Part shown: positions 26,431-35,514 of the stretch, piece after piece
How the letters are laid out: each line of letters begins with the position of its first letter
Position numbering within the stretch: position 1 is the stretch's first letter
NCBI RefSeq assembly: GCF_014197535.1
Contig: NZ_JACIFV010000020.1
Span: 1-64,000 of the forward strand
Direction of reading: 5' to 3'
DNA: 64,000 nt
Origin: Rhizobium aethiopicum
GTDB lineage: Bacteria; Pseudomonadota; Alphaproteobacteria; Rhizobiales; Rhizobiaceae
Notes under the pieces: model-generated
What the model saw: the letters and a program-made list of their open reading frames with translations, nothing else
Database searches by the model: none
What the model was told of the DNA's origin: nothing
Made by a program: the position numbers and the translations under genes

Positions 26431-27918
26431 ATGATGCCTGCAGATGCCACAGATGTACAGGTCGCCACCGTTGATCTCGGCGATTTCACCCGCATGCTTC
26501 GATTCGAGTTCAAGATCCGCTCGGACCACTCCCGTGACTTGGTGGAGAGTGCCGTCCGAACACTGGCCGAGCAGGCACTTCAAAACACGTCGCTAATCAG
26601 CGACGATGTCGTCACGACTATCCAAGCAATGATTGCTTCGATCGACCAGAAGCTTTCTGCACAACTCAACGAGATCCTCCATCACGAAAATTTCCAGCGC
26701 GTGGAATCAGCTTGGCGGGGCTTGCATCACCTTGCCATCAACACCGAAACCGATGAAACGTTGAAGATTCGCGTTCTCCCAGTTTCAAAGGTGGAGATGT
26801 CCCGAACTCTGCGGAAATATAAGGGTGTCACCTGGGATCAGAGTCCGCTATTCAAAAAAATTTACGAAGACGAATACGGCCAAATCGGCGGTGAACCCTA
26901 TGGCTGCCTGATTGCCGACTACTATTTCGACCATACCCCACCGGACGTAGAGTTGCTTTCGGGACTGGCGCAGATCGCGGCGGCGAGCCACTCACCGCTT
27001 ATATCTGCCGTCTCACCACATCTGCTGCAGATGGATTCTTGGCGTGAGCTTGCGAACCCGCGTGACATCACAAAAATCTTCCTCACGCCCGAACATGCCC
27101 CTTGGCGGGCGTTCCGCGAGAGCGAGAACTCTCGGTACGTGGCCCTGACCTTACCACGCACCCTTGGCCGGCTGCCCTACGGGGCCAAAACCAACCCGGT
27201 CGATGAATTCGCCTTCGAGGAGGACACAGACGGCGGCGACAGCGAGAAATACCTTTGGACGAACGCAGCCTACGCCATGGGCGTAAATATCACGCGCTCG
27301 TTCAAGCTCTATGGCTGGCTCTCCAGAATTCGTGGCGTCGAATCCGGCGGCTTGGTCGAGGGTCTGCCGGTACATACCTTCCGCAGCGACGACGGTGGCG
27401 TCGACCTAAAATGCCCCACTGAGATCGCGATCAGCGACCGCCGTGAGGCCGAACTGTCCAAAAACGGTCTTCTACCGCTGTTGCACCGCAAAAACACGGA
27501 CCTCGGCGTATTTATTGGCGCTCAAACTATTAACAAGCCGGTCAAATACGAAGACCCCGACGCGTCAGCGAACGCCGAACTCAGTGCCCGGCTACCCTAC
27601 ATCTTCGCAACCTGCCGCTTCGCACATTATTTGAAGTGTATGGTCCGGGACAAGATTGGCACGTTCAAGGAGCGCCACGAGGTCGAGGAGTGGCTCAACC
27701 AATGGATTCAGGGCTATGTCCACCCCTCGCCCGAGCTTGGGAGCGAAGAGAGTAAGGCACAGCAGCCGCTCTCCTCAGCCGAGGTCAAGGTGGAAGAGGT
27801 CGAAGATAATCCCGGATATTACGTTGCGAGATTTTACATGCGGCCACACTACCAGCTCGAAGGCCTAACCATCTCTTTGAGACTTGTCTCGCGCCTGCCA
27901 TCCGCCCGCAAGGACTGA
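26431..27918 (+). CDS. tssC: T6SS sheath large subunit TssC (ImpC/VipB)
   Basis: The 495-aa product has the family length. Its ATG at 26431 follows AGAGGAGG. Conserved parts are 'IDQKLSAQLNEILHHENFQR' and 'VESAWRGLHHLAINT' (residues about 70-110), 'YGCLIADYYFDHTPPDVELL' and 'FRESENSRYVALTLPRTLGR'. The C-terminus continues with 'CRFAHYLKCMVRDKIGTFK' and ends in the sheath-core strand 'YQLEGLTISLRLVSRLP'. No frameshift is seen. ClpV normally recognises an N-terminal helix of this subunit after contraction; because no intact clpV is in the window, sheath recycling would need a copy elsewhere. Confidence 0.98.
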   Translation: MMPADATDVQVATVDLGDFTRMLRFEFKIRSDHSRDLVESAVRTLAEQALQNTSLISDDVVTTIQAMIASIDQKLSAQLNEILHHENFQRVESAWRGLHHLAINTETDETLKIRVLPVSKVEMSRTLRKYKGVTWDQSPLFKKIYEDEYGQIGGEPYGCLIADYYFDHTPPDVELLSGLAQIAAASHSPLISAVSPHLLQMDSWRELANPRDITKIFLTPEHAPWRAFRESENSRYVALTLPRTLGRLPYGAKTNPVDEFAFEEDTDGGDSEKYLWTNAAYAMGVNITRSFKLYGWLSRIRGVESGGLVEGLPVHTFRSDDGGVDLKCPTEIAISDRREAELSKNGLLPLLHRKNTDLGVFIGAQTINKPVKYEDPDASANAELSARLPYIFATCRFAHYLKCMVRDKIGTFKERHEVEEWLNQWIQGYVHPSPELGSEESKAQQPLSSAEVKVEEVEDNPGYYVARFYMRPHYQLEGLTISLRLVSRLPSARKD

Positions 27919-28033
27919 GAAAACCCGCAGATGATTGTGCTCCGTTCTCGGCGCCAAAACTCCGGAATAGCTGCCCCGGGCTGGCCGATGCAATCCAGGC
28001 CCAATCAGATCAACGAGAAAAGGAAAGTCCATC

Positions 28034-28567
28034 ATGGCGTTCGACGCGGTTATAAAATTCACGCAAGCGTCCAAGGACGGCATTTTGCCCAAGGGCGAAT
28101 CTATCATTCTAAAGGACGGTATCACCCTAGCGGACGAATGGAGCTTTTCACTCGAAAACAAGCTGAACATTGGGCCTCATACCGCCGGGGCGGGCGCGGG
28201 CAAGGCCGAATTCGAGGTCTTCACTATCAAGAAGCAGGTGGATACGTCATCGCCCTCTCTGTACGTTGCCTGTGGTCGCGGCGCCCACTTCAATAGCGTC
28301 GAACTGAAACTTTTCAAAGCGACGGGGAGCGGACAAGCTACATCAGAATCGAACCTGTTCTTGCACTGGAGTTTCAACATGCTGGTAGTCGAGAAGGTCG
28401 AGTGGTCCTATGCGGAAGAGGCCCCCGAGGAGACGATCACATTCCGGTTCGGCGCCTGCAAGGTCATTTATTACAGGCAGGATGAAAAAGGCGCTCTTAC
28501 CAAAGCTGGCGAGGGCATCTGGAACCAAATCGCGAACAGCACCGACTTCAATAGGCTCGTCGGCTGA
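28034..28567 (+). CDS. hcp: T6SS tube protein Hcp (TssD)
   Basis: Hcp hexamers stack to form the inner tube that is propelled out of the cell. The 177-aa protein fits the family (about 160-175 aa). It begins MAFDAVIKFTQASKDGILPK and ends 'IWNQIANSTDFNRLVG'; 'HFNSVELKLFKATGSGQAT' and 'EETITFRFGACKVIYYRQDE' lie in between. A strong GGAAAG ribosome site lies before ATG 28034, and 115 bases separate it from tssC, room for a promoter of its own. There is no C-terminal toxin extension. Confidence 0.96.
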   Translation: MAFDAVIKFTQASKDGILPKGESIILKDGITLADEWSFSLENKLNIGPHTAGAGAGKAEFEVFTIKKQVDTSSPSLYVACGRGAHFNSVELKLFKATGSGQATSESNLFLHWSFNMLVVEKVEWSYAEEAPEETITFRFGACKVIYYRQDEKGALTKAGEGIWNQIANSTDFNRLVG

Positions 28568-28653
28568 TGGGGCCATCGGCAACCCGGGAATATTCGGGGC
28601 TGCGCGCGAAAACGACAGATCGACTCGTCGCCATTGCACCTGGAGATTGTAAC

Positions 28654-29157
28654 ATGGGCAGAGATGTTAAGCGGGATCTCGTGCAACCATCCCTCCTGGA
28701 CCGGCTTACGGACGATGAGCCGCGCAGCTCGTGTGAAGCGCAGGACAAGCGCAGCTTCTCTGTTCGCCAACTGGAAGAGGTGATTCTACGCGATGTTTCC
28801 TGGTTGTTGAACACCAATCAATTGGGTGCAACCGTAGATCTACAAGCGTACCCTCACGTAGCGGCCAGTGCACTTAATTATGGTGCCTGGCCTCTCAGCG
28901 GACAAATTCGCGAAGGCATGGATAAGAGCGCATTGCGCGAAGCGATAATCGAGAGCCTTCAGCGCTTTGAGCCGCGTCTCTTACCGGACACCCTGAAGGT
29001 CACGGTCCTGGACGATGGTCAGGGTTGCGGCACTTTTCGCTTTAGGATCGAAGCCGATCTGTGGGCGCAGCCATTGCCGGTGCGAATGGTGATGCGTACG
29101 GAGGTAGATTCCGAGCTCGAATCCGCCCGCGTTCATCTCGGTACAGAGATAAGCTGA
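28654..29157 (+). CDS. tssE: T6SS baseplate protein TssE (gp25-like, ImpF)
   Basis: TssE is the gp25-like wedge protein of the baseplate. I chose ATG 28654, preceded by GGAG at 8 bases, giving 167 aa beginning MGRDVKRDLVQPSLLDRLTD; a longer frame from 28567 overlaps the hcp stop. Family marks are 'QPSLLDRLTDD', 'VILRDVSWLLNTNQLG', 'YPHVAASALNYG' and the gp25 signature 'IIESLQRFEPRLLPDTLKV'. Its TGA overlaps the tssF start codon, so the two are probably translated together. Confidence 0.95.
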   Translation: MGRDVKRDLVQPSLLDRLTDDEPRSSCEAQDKRSFSVRQLEEVILRDVSWLLNTNQLGATVDLQAYPHVAASALNYGAWPLSGQIREGMDKSALREAIIESLQRFEPRLLPDTLKVTVLDDGQGCGTFRFRIEADLWAQPLPVRMVMRTEVDSELESARVHLGTEIS

Positions 29158-31043
29158 TGGATCCCCGGCTCCTGCGACTGTACAACGACGAACTTGCTTA
29201 TATGCGCGAGATGGGGGCCGAGTTCGCCCGTGCATTCCCGAAGGTCGCCGCCCGGCTCGGGATGGAATCAGCGGAGGTCGCCGACCCCTACGTCGAGCGG
29301 CTTCTGGAAGGCTTCGCTTTCATGGCGGCGCGGGTGCAATTGAAGCTTCAGTCTCGCTTTCCGGAATTCACCCAGCACCTCCTGGAGATGGTCTATCCGC
29401 ATTTTCTACCGCCGCTCCCCTCGATGACGATCGTCCGTTTCGAGCCCGACCAGGATGCCGGACGACTTGAAAATGGATACCTCGTGCCGCGGGGAACCAA
29501 GCTTTTGGGCCGTCTTGCTCCGGGCGCCGTCACACATTGCGAGTTCCGCACGGCCCATGATGTGCATCTCTGGCCAATTGTGGTGAGCGCTGCCGATTAT
29601 TTTTCGACGCCGGGGCAGATCGCCGCACTGGATCTTCCGGCCCGGCAAGATGCGAAGGCTGCTTTGCGACTACGCCTTCGTACCACCAATGGCATGCCGT
29701 TCAATAAACTCGGACTAGAGGCTCTCACACTGCACCTAACAGGCCCCGGTGGCATCGGCGCCGCACTCGCCGAACAGCTTCTCGGTGACGCATGCAATAT
29801 CATAGCCCGTCCGGTCGGCCGGCCTATCCCTTGGCAGGAAAAGATTCCGGTTCATGCGCTGCAGCAACGCGGTTTGGAGCCGAGCTGTGCTCTCCTGCCC
29901 GAGGTGCCACGCTCTTTCGACGGGTACCGTCTCCTACAGGAGTATTTCGCCCTCGCGGAGCGGACGTTGTTCGTCGAGGTTAGCGGGCTGGCAGACGCAG
30001 TAGCCCTGTCAACTGCCGAGACCCTTGAGATCGTCTTCGCACTCAGACGTGTCGAGCCACGGCTGGAACGACAGCTCGGGCCCCAAAATATCGTTCTCTT
30101 CGCAACGCCCGCGATTAATCTCTTCGAACGCCAGGCAGATCTCGTCCACGTGAGCGACAAGAACACCGAGCATCATGTGATTGTTGACAGGATGAGGCCG
30201 CTCGACTTTGAGGTCCACTCGATCCTCGAGATGAGCGGAGACGGGGCGAAAAACGAAGCGGCTCCCGTGAGGTTCTACCCGTTCTATAGCATCAGCGCGC
30301 ACGGTCAGGAGGAGCAGCATTCCAGATACTACGCGATCCGCCGGGAGCAGCGCCTCATGTCGGAGCACCAGCGTCTAAATGGCGCGCGGACTGGCTACAT
30401 CGGCAGCGAAACGTTCGTTTCTCTAGTTGATCGCCAGGCGGCTCCCTATTCGGCGGAACTCCGGCATTTGTCTGTAAACTGCCTGTGCTCGAACCGGGAT
30501 CTGGCGCTGCTGCTGCCGATCGGCCGGGACGAGACAGACTTCACCCTGGAAATCGGCGCTCCAGTTACCGCCACCCGGTGCGTATCGCCCCCGAGCCGAC
30601 CGCGCCACTCCTTCGCCAATGGCGATATCACTTGGCGATTAATTAGCCATCTTTCACTGAACTACCTCTCGATCAGCAATTCCGATAGGAACGACCACCG
30701 GGGCGCAGAAGCGCTACGTGAACTCCTCCGCCTCTACGTCGATCCAGTCAATGCCTTCGCCTCACGGCAGATCGACGGGATCCGGGAGATTCGGTCCAGG
30801 CCTGCGGTCAGGCGATTGTCCAGCGGTGGACAAGCCGCCGTAGCACGTGGGATTGAGGTTGGTATCATCCTGGACGAAGCGGCCTTCGAAGGCGTTGGCA
30901 TCTTTCCGCTCGCCTCCGTGCTCAACCAGTTCTTCGCGAAATACGTATCCATCAACAGCTTCACCGAGATGGTCGTCTCGACGCTACAGCGCGGGGAGGT
31001 AATGCGATGGCCGACGATGGCCGGCCGCCGGGCGATCCTTTGA
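29157..31043 (+). CDS. tssF: T6SS baseplate protein TssF (ImpG/VasA)
   Basis: TssF with TssG forms the wedges around the VgrG spike. The 628-aa product starts at ATG 29157, whose A is the last base of the tssE TGA. It begins with the family hallmark MDPRLLRLYNDELAYMREMG, followed by 'EFARAFPKVAARLGMESAEV' and 'DPYVERLLEGFAFMAARVQL'. The C-terminal third has 'LSLNYLSI' and 'FFAKYVSINSFTEMVVST'. Length and order are normal and no frame damage is visible. The end overlaps tssG by 37 bases. Confidence 0.97.
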   Translation: MDPRLLRLYNDELAYMREMGAEFARAFPKVAARLGMESAEVADPYVERLLEGFAFMAARVQLKLQSRFPEFTQHLLEMVYPHFLPPLPSMTIVRFEPDQDAGRLENGYLVPRGTKLLGRLAPGAVTHCEFRTAHDVHLWPIVVSAADYFSTPGQIAALDLPARQDAKAALRLRLRTTNGMPFNKLGLEALTLHLTGPGGIGAALAEQLLGDACNIIARPVGRPIPWQEKIPVHALQQRGLEPSCALLPEVPRSFDGYRLLQEYFALAERTLFVEVSGLADAVALSTAETLEIVFALRRVEPRLERQLGPQNIVLFATPAINLFERQADLVHVSDKNTEHHVIVDRMRPLDFEVHSILEMSGDGAKNEAAPVRFYPFYSISAHGQEEQHSRYYAIRREQRLMSEHQRLNGARTGYIGSETFVSLVDRQAAPYSAELRHLSVNCLCSNRDLALLLPIGRDETDFTLEIGAPVTATRCVSPPSRPRHSFANGDITWRLISHLSLNYLSISNSDRNDHRGAEALRELLRLYVDPVNAFASRQIDGIREIRSRPAVRRLSSGGQAAVARGIEVGIILDEAAFEGVGIFPLASVLNQFFAKYVSINSFTEMVVSTLQRGEVMRWPTMAGRRAIL

Positions 31044-32233
31044 TTTCGGGGGCACTCGGCGACTTCCTAAGCTCGCTCAGGGCCGAACCGCATGCCTGCG
31101 ACTTCTTCCAGGCTCTGCGGCGGATCGATGCAATCTGCTCAGATCGGCCTCGGCTGGGAGAATCGAGCGGTCCCAGCCTGGATCGCGTGCGGATCGCCCA
31201 GCAGCCCTCCCTTGCATTTCCGACTCGATCGATCGCGGGCGTGACTGCGCACGAGGAGAACGACCCCGTAATCTCCACCTACGCCTTCGGCTTGTTTGGA
31301 CCCCACGGTCCCCTCCCATTGCATCTGACGGAGTACGCCCTTCTCCGGCAGCACAACGCCGCGGATGAGACGCTGATCCGATTTGCTGATACCTTTCATC
31401 ATCGAATGGCCTCGTTCTTCTTCCGCGCATGGGCGGAGGGCGAACCGACCGTGAGCTATGACAGGCCACAAGAAGATCGATTTGCCCTTCAGCTCGGCGC
31501 GCTAGCCGGCTTCGGGATGACCTCCCTGCGCGCGCGGGATGCTATGCCTGATCTGGCCAAACTCCACTTCACCGGCCGTCTCGCCTCACACACCCGCAAC
31601 GCCGAGGGGCTCGCTGCCATCCTCGCCAGCTTCGTCGAGGCGCCGGTTGATATCCGTGAATTTGTCCCAAAGTGGGTGGATCTGCCCCGCATATCGCTCT
31701 GCCTCCTGGGCCGCGACCCGGCCACGGGCACGCTGAACAGCAACGCTATTGCAGGTGCGAGGGTCAGAGTGTGGCACCATCGGTTCCGACTCATTGTGGG
31801 TCCCCTCAGCCTGGCTCATTACGAATCGCTTCTGCCCGCAGCTCCCGGCCTTAAGTCGATAGCGGAGATCATCTGCAACTACCTTGGAGATGAACTTGAC
31901 TGGGAGATTAACCTCGTTCTCCGTCAGGAGCAGGTCCCGGAAGTGCAGTTGGGTCGCTGCGGCAGACTCGGATGGTCCAGTTGGATGGGCAAGAGGAAAA
32001 CGCGCCAGCACGCCGATGACTTGACAACTACCCCGACTGACCGGGGCCCACCGGCTGCCGCATGGCACTCTCCTGAAACGGACATCCATGATGCGGCGGG
32101 CCCGCTCGACCTTCTTTTCGGGCGGGGAGAAGATCTCCTTGGCGAGATCGATCTGGAACGGGTGAATGGCCCACGTAACCTCGATACCAAGTGCGGCGGC
32201 ACGGCGGGCGGCGGCTTGGAAGGCCCGTTATGA
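31007..32233 (+). CDS. tssG: T6SS baseplate protein TssG (ImpH/VasB)
   Basis: The 408-aa protein starts inside the tssF end (ATG 31007). It has the ImpH marks 'HACDFFQALRRIDAICSDRP', 'RIAQQPSLAFPTRSIAGV', 'FGLFGPHGPLPLHLTEYALL' and 'FHHRMASFFFRAWAEGEPTV', then 'HFTGRLASHTRNAEGLAAIL' and a conserved stretch near 285-315. The C-terminal 70 residues look unlike TssG: after 'LGRCGRLGWSSWMGKRKTRQ' the sequence becomes Gly/Pro/Arg-rich, so the very end may be altered by a frameshift. Its stop overlaps the ATG of the clpV-like remnant (ATGA). Confidence 0.94.
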   Translation: MADDGRPPGDPLISGALGDFLSSLRAEPHACDFFQALRRIDAICSDRPRLGESSGPSLDRVRIAQQPSLAFPTRSIAGVTAHEENDPVISTYAFGLFGPHGPLPLHLTEYALLRQHNAADETLIRFADTFHHRMASFFFRAWAEGEPTVSYDRPQEDRFALQLGALAGFGMTSLRARDAMPDLAKLHFTGRLASHTRNAEGLAAILASFVEAPVDIREFVPKWVDLPRISLCLLGRDPATGTLNSNAIAGARVRVWHHRFRLIVGPLSLAHYESLLPAAPGLKSIAEIICNYLGDELDWEINLVLRQEQVPEVQLGRCGRLGWSSWMGKRKTRQHADDLTTTPTDRGPPAAAWHSPETDIHDAAGPLDLLFGRGEDLLGEIDLERVNGPRNLDTKCGGTAGGGLEGPL

Positions 32234-32770
32234 CAAGCATCGGAAGCTCGACTCTCTTCAGTAAGCTCAACGCAAACTGCAATGGGACCGCCAAGGCCCT
32301 TTGCAAAATTCGCCGTGACGCCTCTTTGGAACGTTATCGCCATTTTGACGCCCTTGAGGCTTCAGCAGCGGAGAGGCCTATCGAGCCGACGATCGCGGCG
32401 AAACTCGACCACCGTGGTTGTCCGCTCGGGCGCTGCGCCCTGGGCCTGGTTGAATCTTCCAGGAGACACGTCGTCGCTAGCACCGCCGGAATCCGCCAAC
32501 TCATCGATGTTACAAGGCCGCATGGCGAGATTTGGGTGGGACTTAGCGTGGGTGAGTTCCAAGAGACCCACACGCTTTCTTCACCCCGCCCTCCCCCGCT
32601 TGGCTCTGACGATGCGGGCCAGCAAGACATCTTGGCTGAGCAACGGTCGGCGATTTCGATGCACGAAATAAACGCTTTTCGGCATCTTCGCCGATGGCTT
32701 CGGCAGCATCCTACTCACGCCATCGGGCGCAACCGCGCCTTCTCATCAAATCTGCGGAACACACACCACC
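32230..32770 (+). pseudogene. tssH: tssH (clpV) 5' remnant
   Basis: The ATG at 32230 overlaps the tssG stop (ATGA) and starts MTSIGSSTLFSKLNANCNGT, then 'AKALCKIRR'. This resembles the N-terminus of ClpV ATPases ('M..I....L..KLN..C..ALE.A..LC..R'), and tssG-tssH-vgrG is a common gene order. After about 30 codons the similarity is lost; the frame stays open to 32850 but codes for nothing I know, and there is no Walker A or B motif. A normal ClpV has about 880 residues, so nearly the whole gene is missing. The remnant call rests on a short match plus position. Confidence 0.5.
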
Positions 32771-34798
32771 ATGGTCGAGTCAAGAATCGAGAGTCTCTTA
32801 AGGCACAATCGTTTTGTTGCGGTCACTTCGGCCGCGTCCGAGTTGAATGAAATCTCTCTCCGGCGGCTCAGTGGCACCGAGCGGCTGGGGGAACCTTTCC
32901 TCTACGAGGTGAAGCTCGCCAGCCGCAATCCAGTTCAGAACTTTGCTACGATCCCCGGTCAAAACCTGACAATCGGCCTTAAGCTCAAGGACTCGCAAAC
33001 GCGCTTCTTCAACGGTGTTGTTACGCGCTTCCAATATCTCGGCCTCGACGATACCGAGCACCTCAACTACGTGGCGCAGGTGCGGCCGTGGATTTCATTG
33101 CTCGAGCATCGCTCTAACAGTCGGGTCTTTCAGAACAAGACGAGCATCGAGATCATCACCACGATTTTTCGAGAACATAAAGGCAATTTCAAGAATCAGA
33201 CCGCCCGACGGTTCCCACAGCGCCCATATTGCGTCCAGTACGATGAAACGGATCTGGCCTTCGTCAGCCGCCTCATGGAGCAGGACGGCATCTACTACTA
33301 TTTTGAACATGCTGAGGACCAACATGACCTGGTGCTGGTCGACAACGCCGCGAGTCACATGGCCTGCACGCCTGAGATCGTAGAGACCCACCACAATCTC
33401 AGGCCTGCCCGAAGTCTTTACCAAGAAGATGTCATCCTGCATTGGGACGAGGTCGTATCGCTACAGCCGAACAAGGTCGTTCTCAGGGACTATGACCATG
33501 AGAAGCCGATGGCAGAACTGACGTCTGTCGCGCGTGTTCCTCCCGTGAGGACAGGCGGCATTCCGCCATGCAAGCTCACGGGAAGCGCCATCACCCGACC
33601 GCGGGAGAGCGTGGCGGTCAGAACGGGCGAGACCTCGTCGGCAAGCAGCGGCTGCACGGCAATGCGGGAGGTCTTCGAGTATCCAGGCCAGTATACAAAA
33701 AAAAGCGATGGCGATTTCTACGCCACCATCCGTGCCGAGGAACTCGCCTGCAACGCTTATCGCGCGCGGATCGAAAGCACTGCGCGCCAGATAACGACCG
33801 GGTCATTATTCAAGGCGGCAAATCCCTTCTACTACGGCCAGGTCGGTTCCCGCCCGAAACCCACCGATCGCTTCCTGGCAGTCGGACAGGACTTCACTGT
33901 CATCGGTGAGGTGGGGGACGATCTCACTGCGGACACCGTGGGGGGGAAGGGCGTGCGGTTCCTCTATCACAGCAACGTAGAGATTATCCCCGCGACCACC
34001 CAGTACCGACCGAGGCGCCGCACACCGGCGCGGTTGATTCACGGACCGCAGACGGCCGTCGTCGTGGGCCCCGAGGGCGAGTCGATCGCGACGGATAAGT
34101 ACGGCCGTGTGAAGGTTCAGTTCTTCTGGGACCGAGAAGGCGGAAAGAACGAGAACAGCTCCTGCTGGATTCGGGTGGCCCAGAACTTCGCTGGTAAGGG
34201 TTTTGGCAACCTGGTCGTCCCACGGATCGGCCATGAGGTCGTGGTTGATTTCATCCACGGCAATCCCGACACGCCCCTGGTGACCGGCGTCGTATACAAT
34301 GGCTCAAATCTGCCGCCTGAAACCCTGCCGACCGACAAAACGCGGTCGACCTTCCGGACGCATACCGATGGCGGCGCCGCTAATGCCTACAATGAACTGC
34401 GCTTTGAGGACAAGCAGGGCCGTGAGGAGGTCTATTTGAAGGCCCAGAAGAATCATACCGTCGAGGTCGGGAATATCTACAGCATCGACGTCAAGAGACA
34501 CTTCCTCCTGACCTCGGGCGGCGCCGCGCCCGACTCCCCTGCCGCAGCGGCCTTAGGTAGCCGCGTCGAGGTAACACCCGACAAGATCCGCCTTGTAGTA
34601 TCGGGCAGAACCGGCCCGCAGGCCATCGAAATCAGCGGCGATGGGATCGCCATTATCGGCACGATGATTGGCGTTATGGCAACGCCTCCGCGGCTCGGGT
34701 CCATCGTCTCCATGCCGCCGCCGACACCGGGTCCACCCACGCCGTCGATAATGAAGCTTATTGCGACACTCGGGCTGCCGCCTGTTACGCCCGAGTGA
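32771..34798 (+). CDS. vgrG: T6SS spike protein VgrG (TssI)
   Basis: VgrG trimers form the puncturing tip and carry effectors. The 675-aa protein begins MVESRIESLLRHNRFVAVTS. It has the gp27-like N-terminal part (about 25-380: 'FFNGVVTRFQYLGLDDTEHL', 'YDETDLAFVSRLMEQDGIYY') and the gp5-like OB fold (about 415-510: 'YGRVKVQFFWDREGGKNENS', 'PRIGHEVVVDFIHGNPDTPL'). A short beta-helix stem follows, ending in a Pro-rich 30-residue tail ('MPPPTPGPPTPSIMK'). There is no large C-terminal effector domain. No PAAR, adaptor or obvious cargo gene follows directly, which is unusual for a vgrG. Confidence 0.97.
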   Translation: MVESRIESLLRHNRFVAVTSAASELNEISLRRLSGTERLGEPFLYEVKLASRNPVQNFATIPGQNLTIGLKLKDSQTRFFNGVVTRFQYLGLDDTEHLNYVAQVRPWISLLEHRSNSRVFQNKTSIEIITTIFREHKGNFKNQTARRFPQRPYCVQYDETDLAFVSRLMEQDGIYYYFEHAEDQHDLVLVDNAASHMACTPEIVETHHNLRPARSLYQEDVILHWDEVVSLQPNKVVLRDYDHEKPMAELTSVARVPPVRTGGIPPCKLTGSAITRPRESVAVRTGETSSASSGCTAMREVFEYPGQYTKKSDGDFYATIRAEELACNAYRARIESTARQITTGSLFKAANPFYYGQVGSRPKPTDRFLAVGQDFTVIGEVGDDLTADTVGGKGVRFLYHSNVEIIPATTQYRPRRRTPARLIHGPQTAVVVGPEGESIATDKYGRVKVQFFWDREGGKNENSSCWIRVAQNFAGKGFGNLVVPRIGHEVVVDFIHGNPDTPLVTGVVYNGSNLPPETLPTDKTRSTFRTHTDGGAANAYNELRFEDKQGREEVYLKAQKNHTVEVGNIYSIDVKRHFLLTSGGAAPDSPAAAALGSRVEVTPDKIRLVVSGRTGPQAIEISGDGIAIIGTMIGVMATPPRLGSIVSMPPPTPGPPTPSIMKLIATLGLPPVTPE

Positions 34799-35169
34799 CA
34801 CGATGTCAAGGTGAACTGGTTCTGGGCCTCGGCTGTCCGGAAGTCGTTGCCTTTAAGTCGGCAGGGCCCTGCAGGCGTAGAGAAAAAGCGTAACGGCTTC
34901 GGCGTCGTAAGCTGACCTACCAAATCAACGTGACACTGCGAGATTGCCCGAAAATGAGGAAAGGTTATCGCGCGTGAGCGTTTGTTCCGGGAACTTGCGC
35001 CTCAGTTAGATGGAGTTGCCACGCGAAATCGGCCGCAAGCGGCTCCAAATGCGTCTGGTTTAGGTCTCCACCAAGCTGGAACTGGTGGATGAAATACCTT
35101 TATCACTCGGCGTCACGAAATTGCGATCAGGGGCGCGGGCGGCGCAAAAATCAGCGTTCTCGATCTGGG
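34799..35169. other. Non-coding DNA after vgrG
   Basis: No gene seen. The string TCGTAAGCTGACCTACC (34905 on) resembles the right half of a tts box, but its left half does not match, and it lies about 600 bases before the LRR effector. Confidence 0.45.
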
Positions 35170-35372
35170 CGTTACAGCGCTGCTTTGCAGGGCGGGCTCT
35201 CGCCTCGAAGCGCTTCTGGCGGAGCGTGGCCGCCTCGAGCAGCAGTCGAAGCCTTTCACCATGCTCGAAGGTGTCTCGCTTCTATTTGCGTTTCGAGTTC
35301 CTGATAGGCGCTGGCCATGCCTGTCAGGCCGAGTTTGCGCAGCATGTCAATGGTGGGATTGTTCAACGTCGC
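35170..35372 (-). mobile_element. IS21-family IstB remnant
   Basis: The reverse strand reads 'TLNNPTIDMLRKLGLTGMAS' followed by 'AYQELETQIEARHL', then after a frameshift 'EHGERLRLLLEAATLRQKRF' and 'EARARPAKQRCNA'. This is the N-terminus of the IstB ATPase helper of IS21 elements. The AAA+ core with its Walker motifs is missing, and no IstA is visible. Confidence 0.8.
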
Positions 35373-35514
35373 GATAAAAATCATGCGCTGTCCAGCTCGA
35401 GGGAGGACGCTGGCCATGCCCCCGAAGCATAACGGGATACGAATTTGGTATTGGAAGGAAAGGTCGCGACGGAAGTAACATCAGCAGTGACGCAATGACC
35501 TAAGGAACGACGCA

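Noticed and set aside
34903..34920. tts box for the LRR effector (TCGTAAGCTGACC)
   Set aside because: Only the right half matches; the left half fails and the gene is about 600 bases away.
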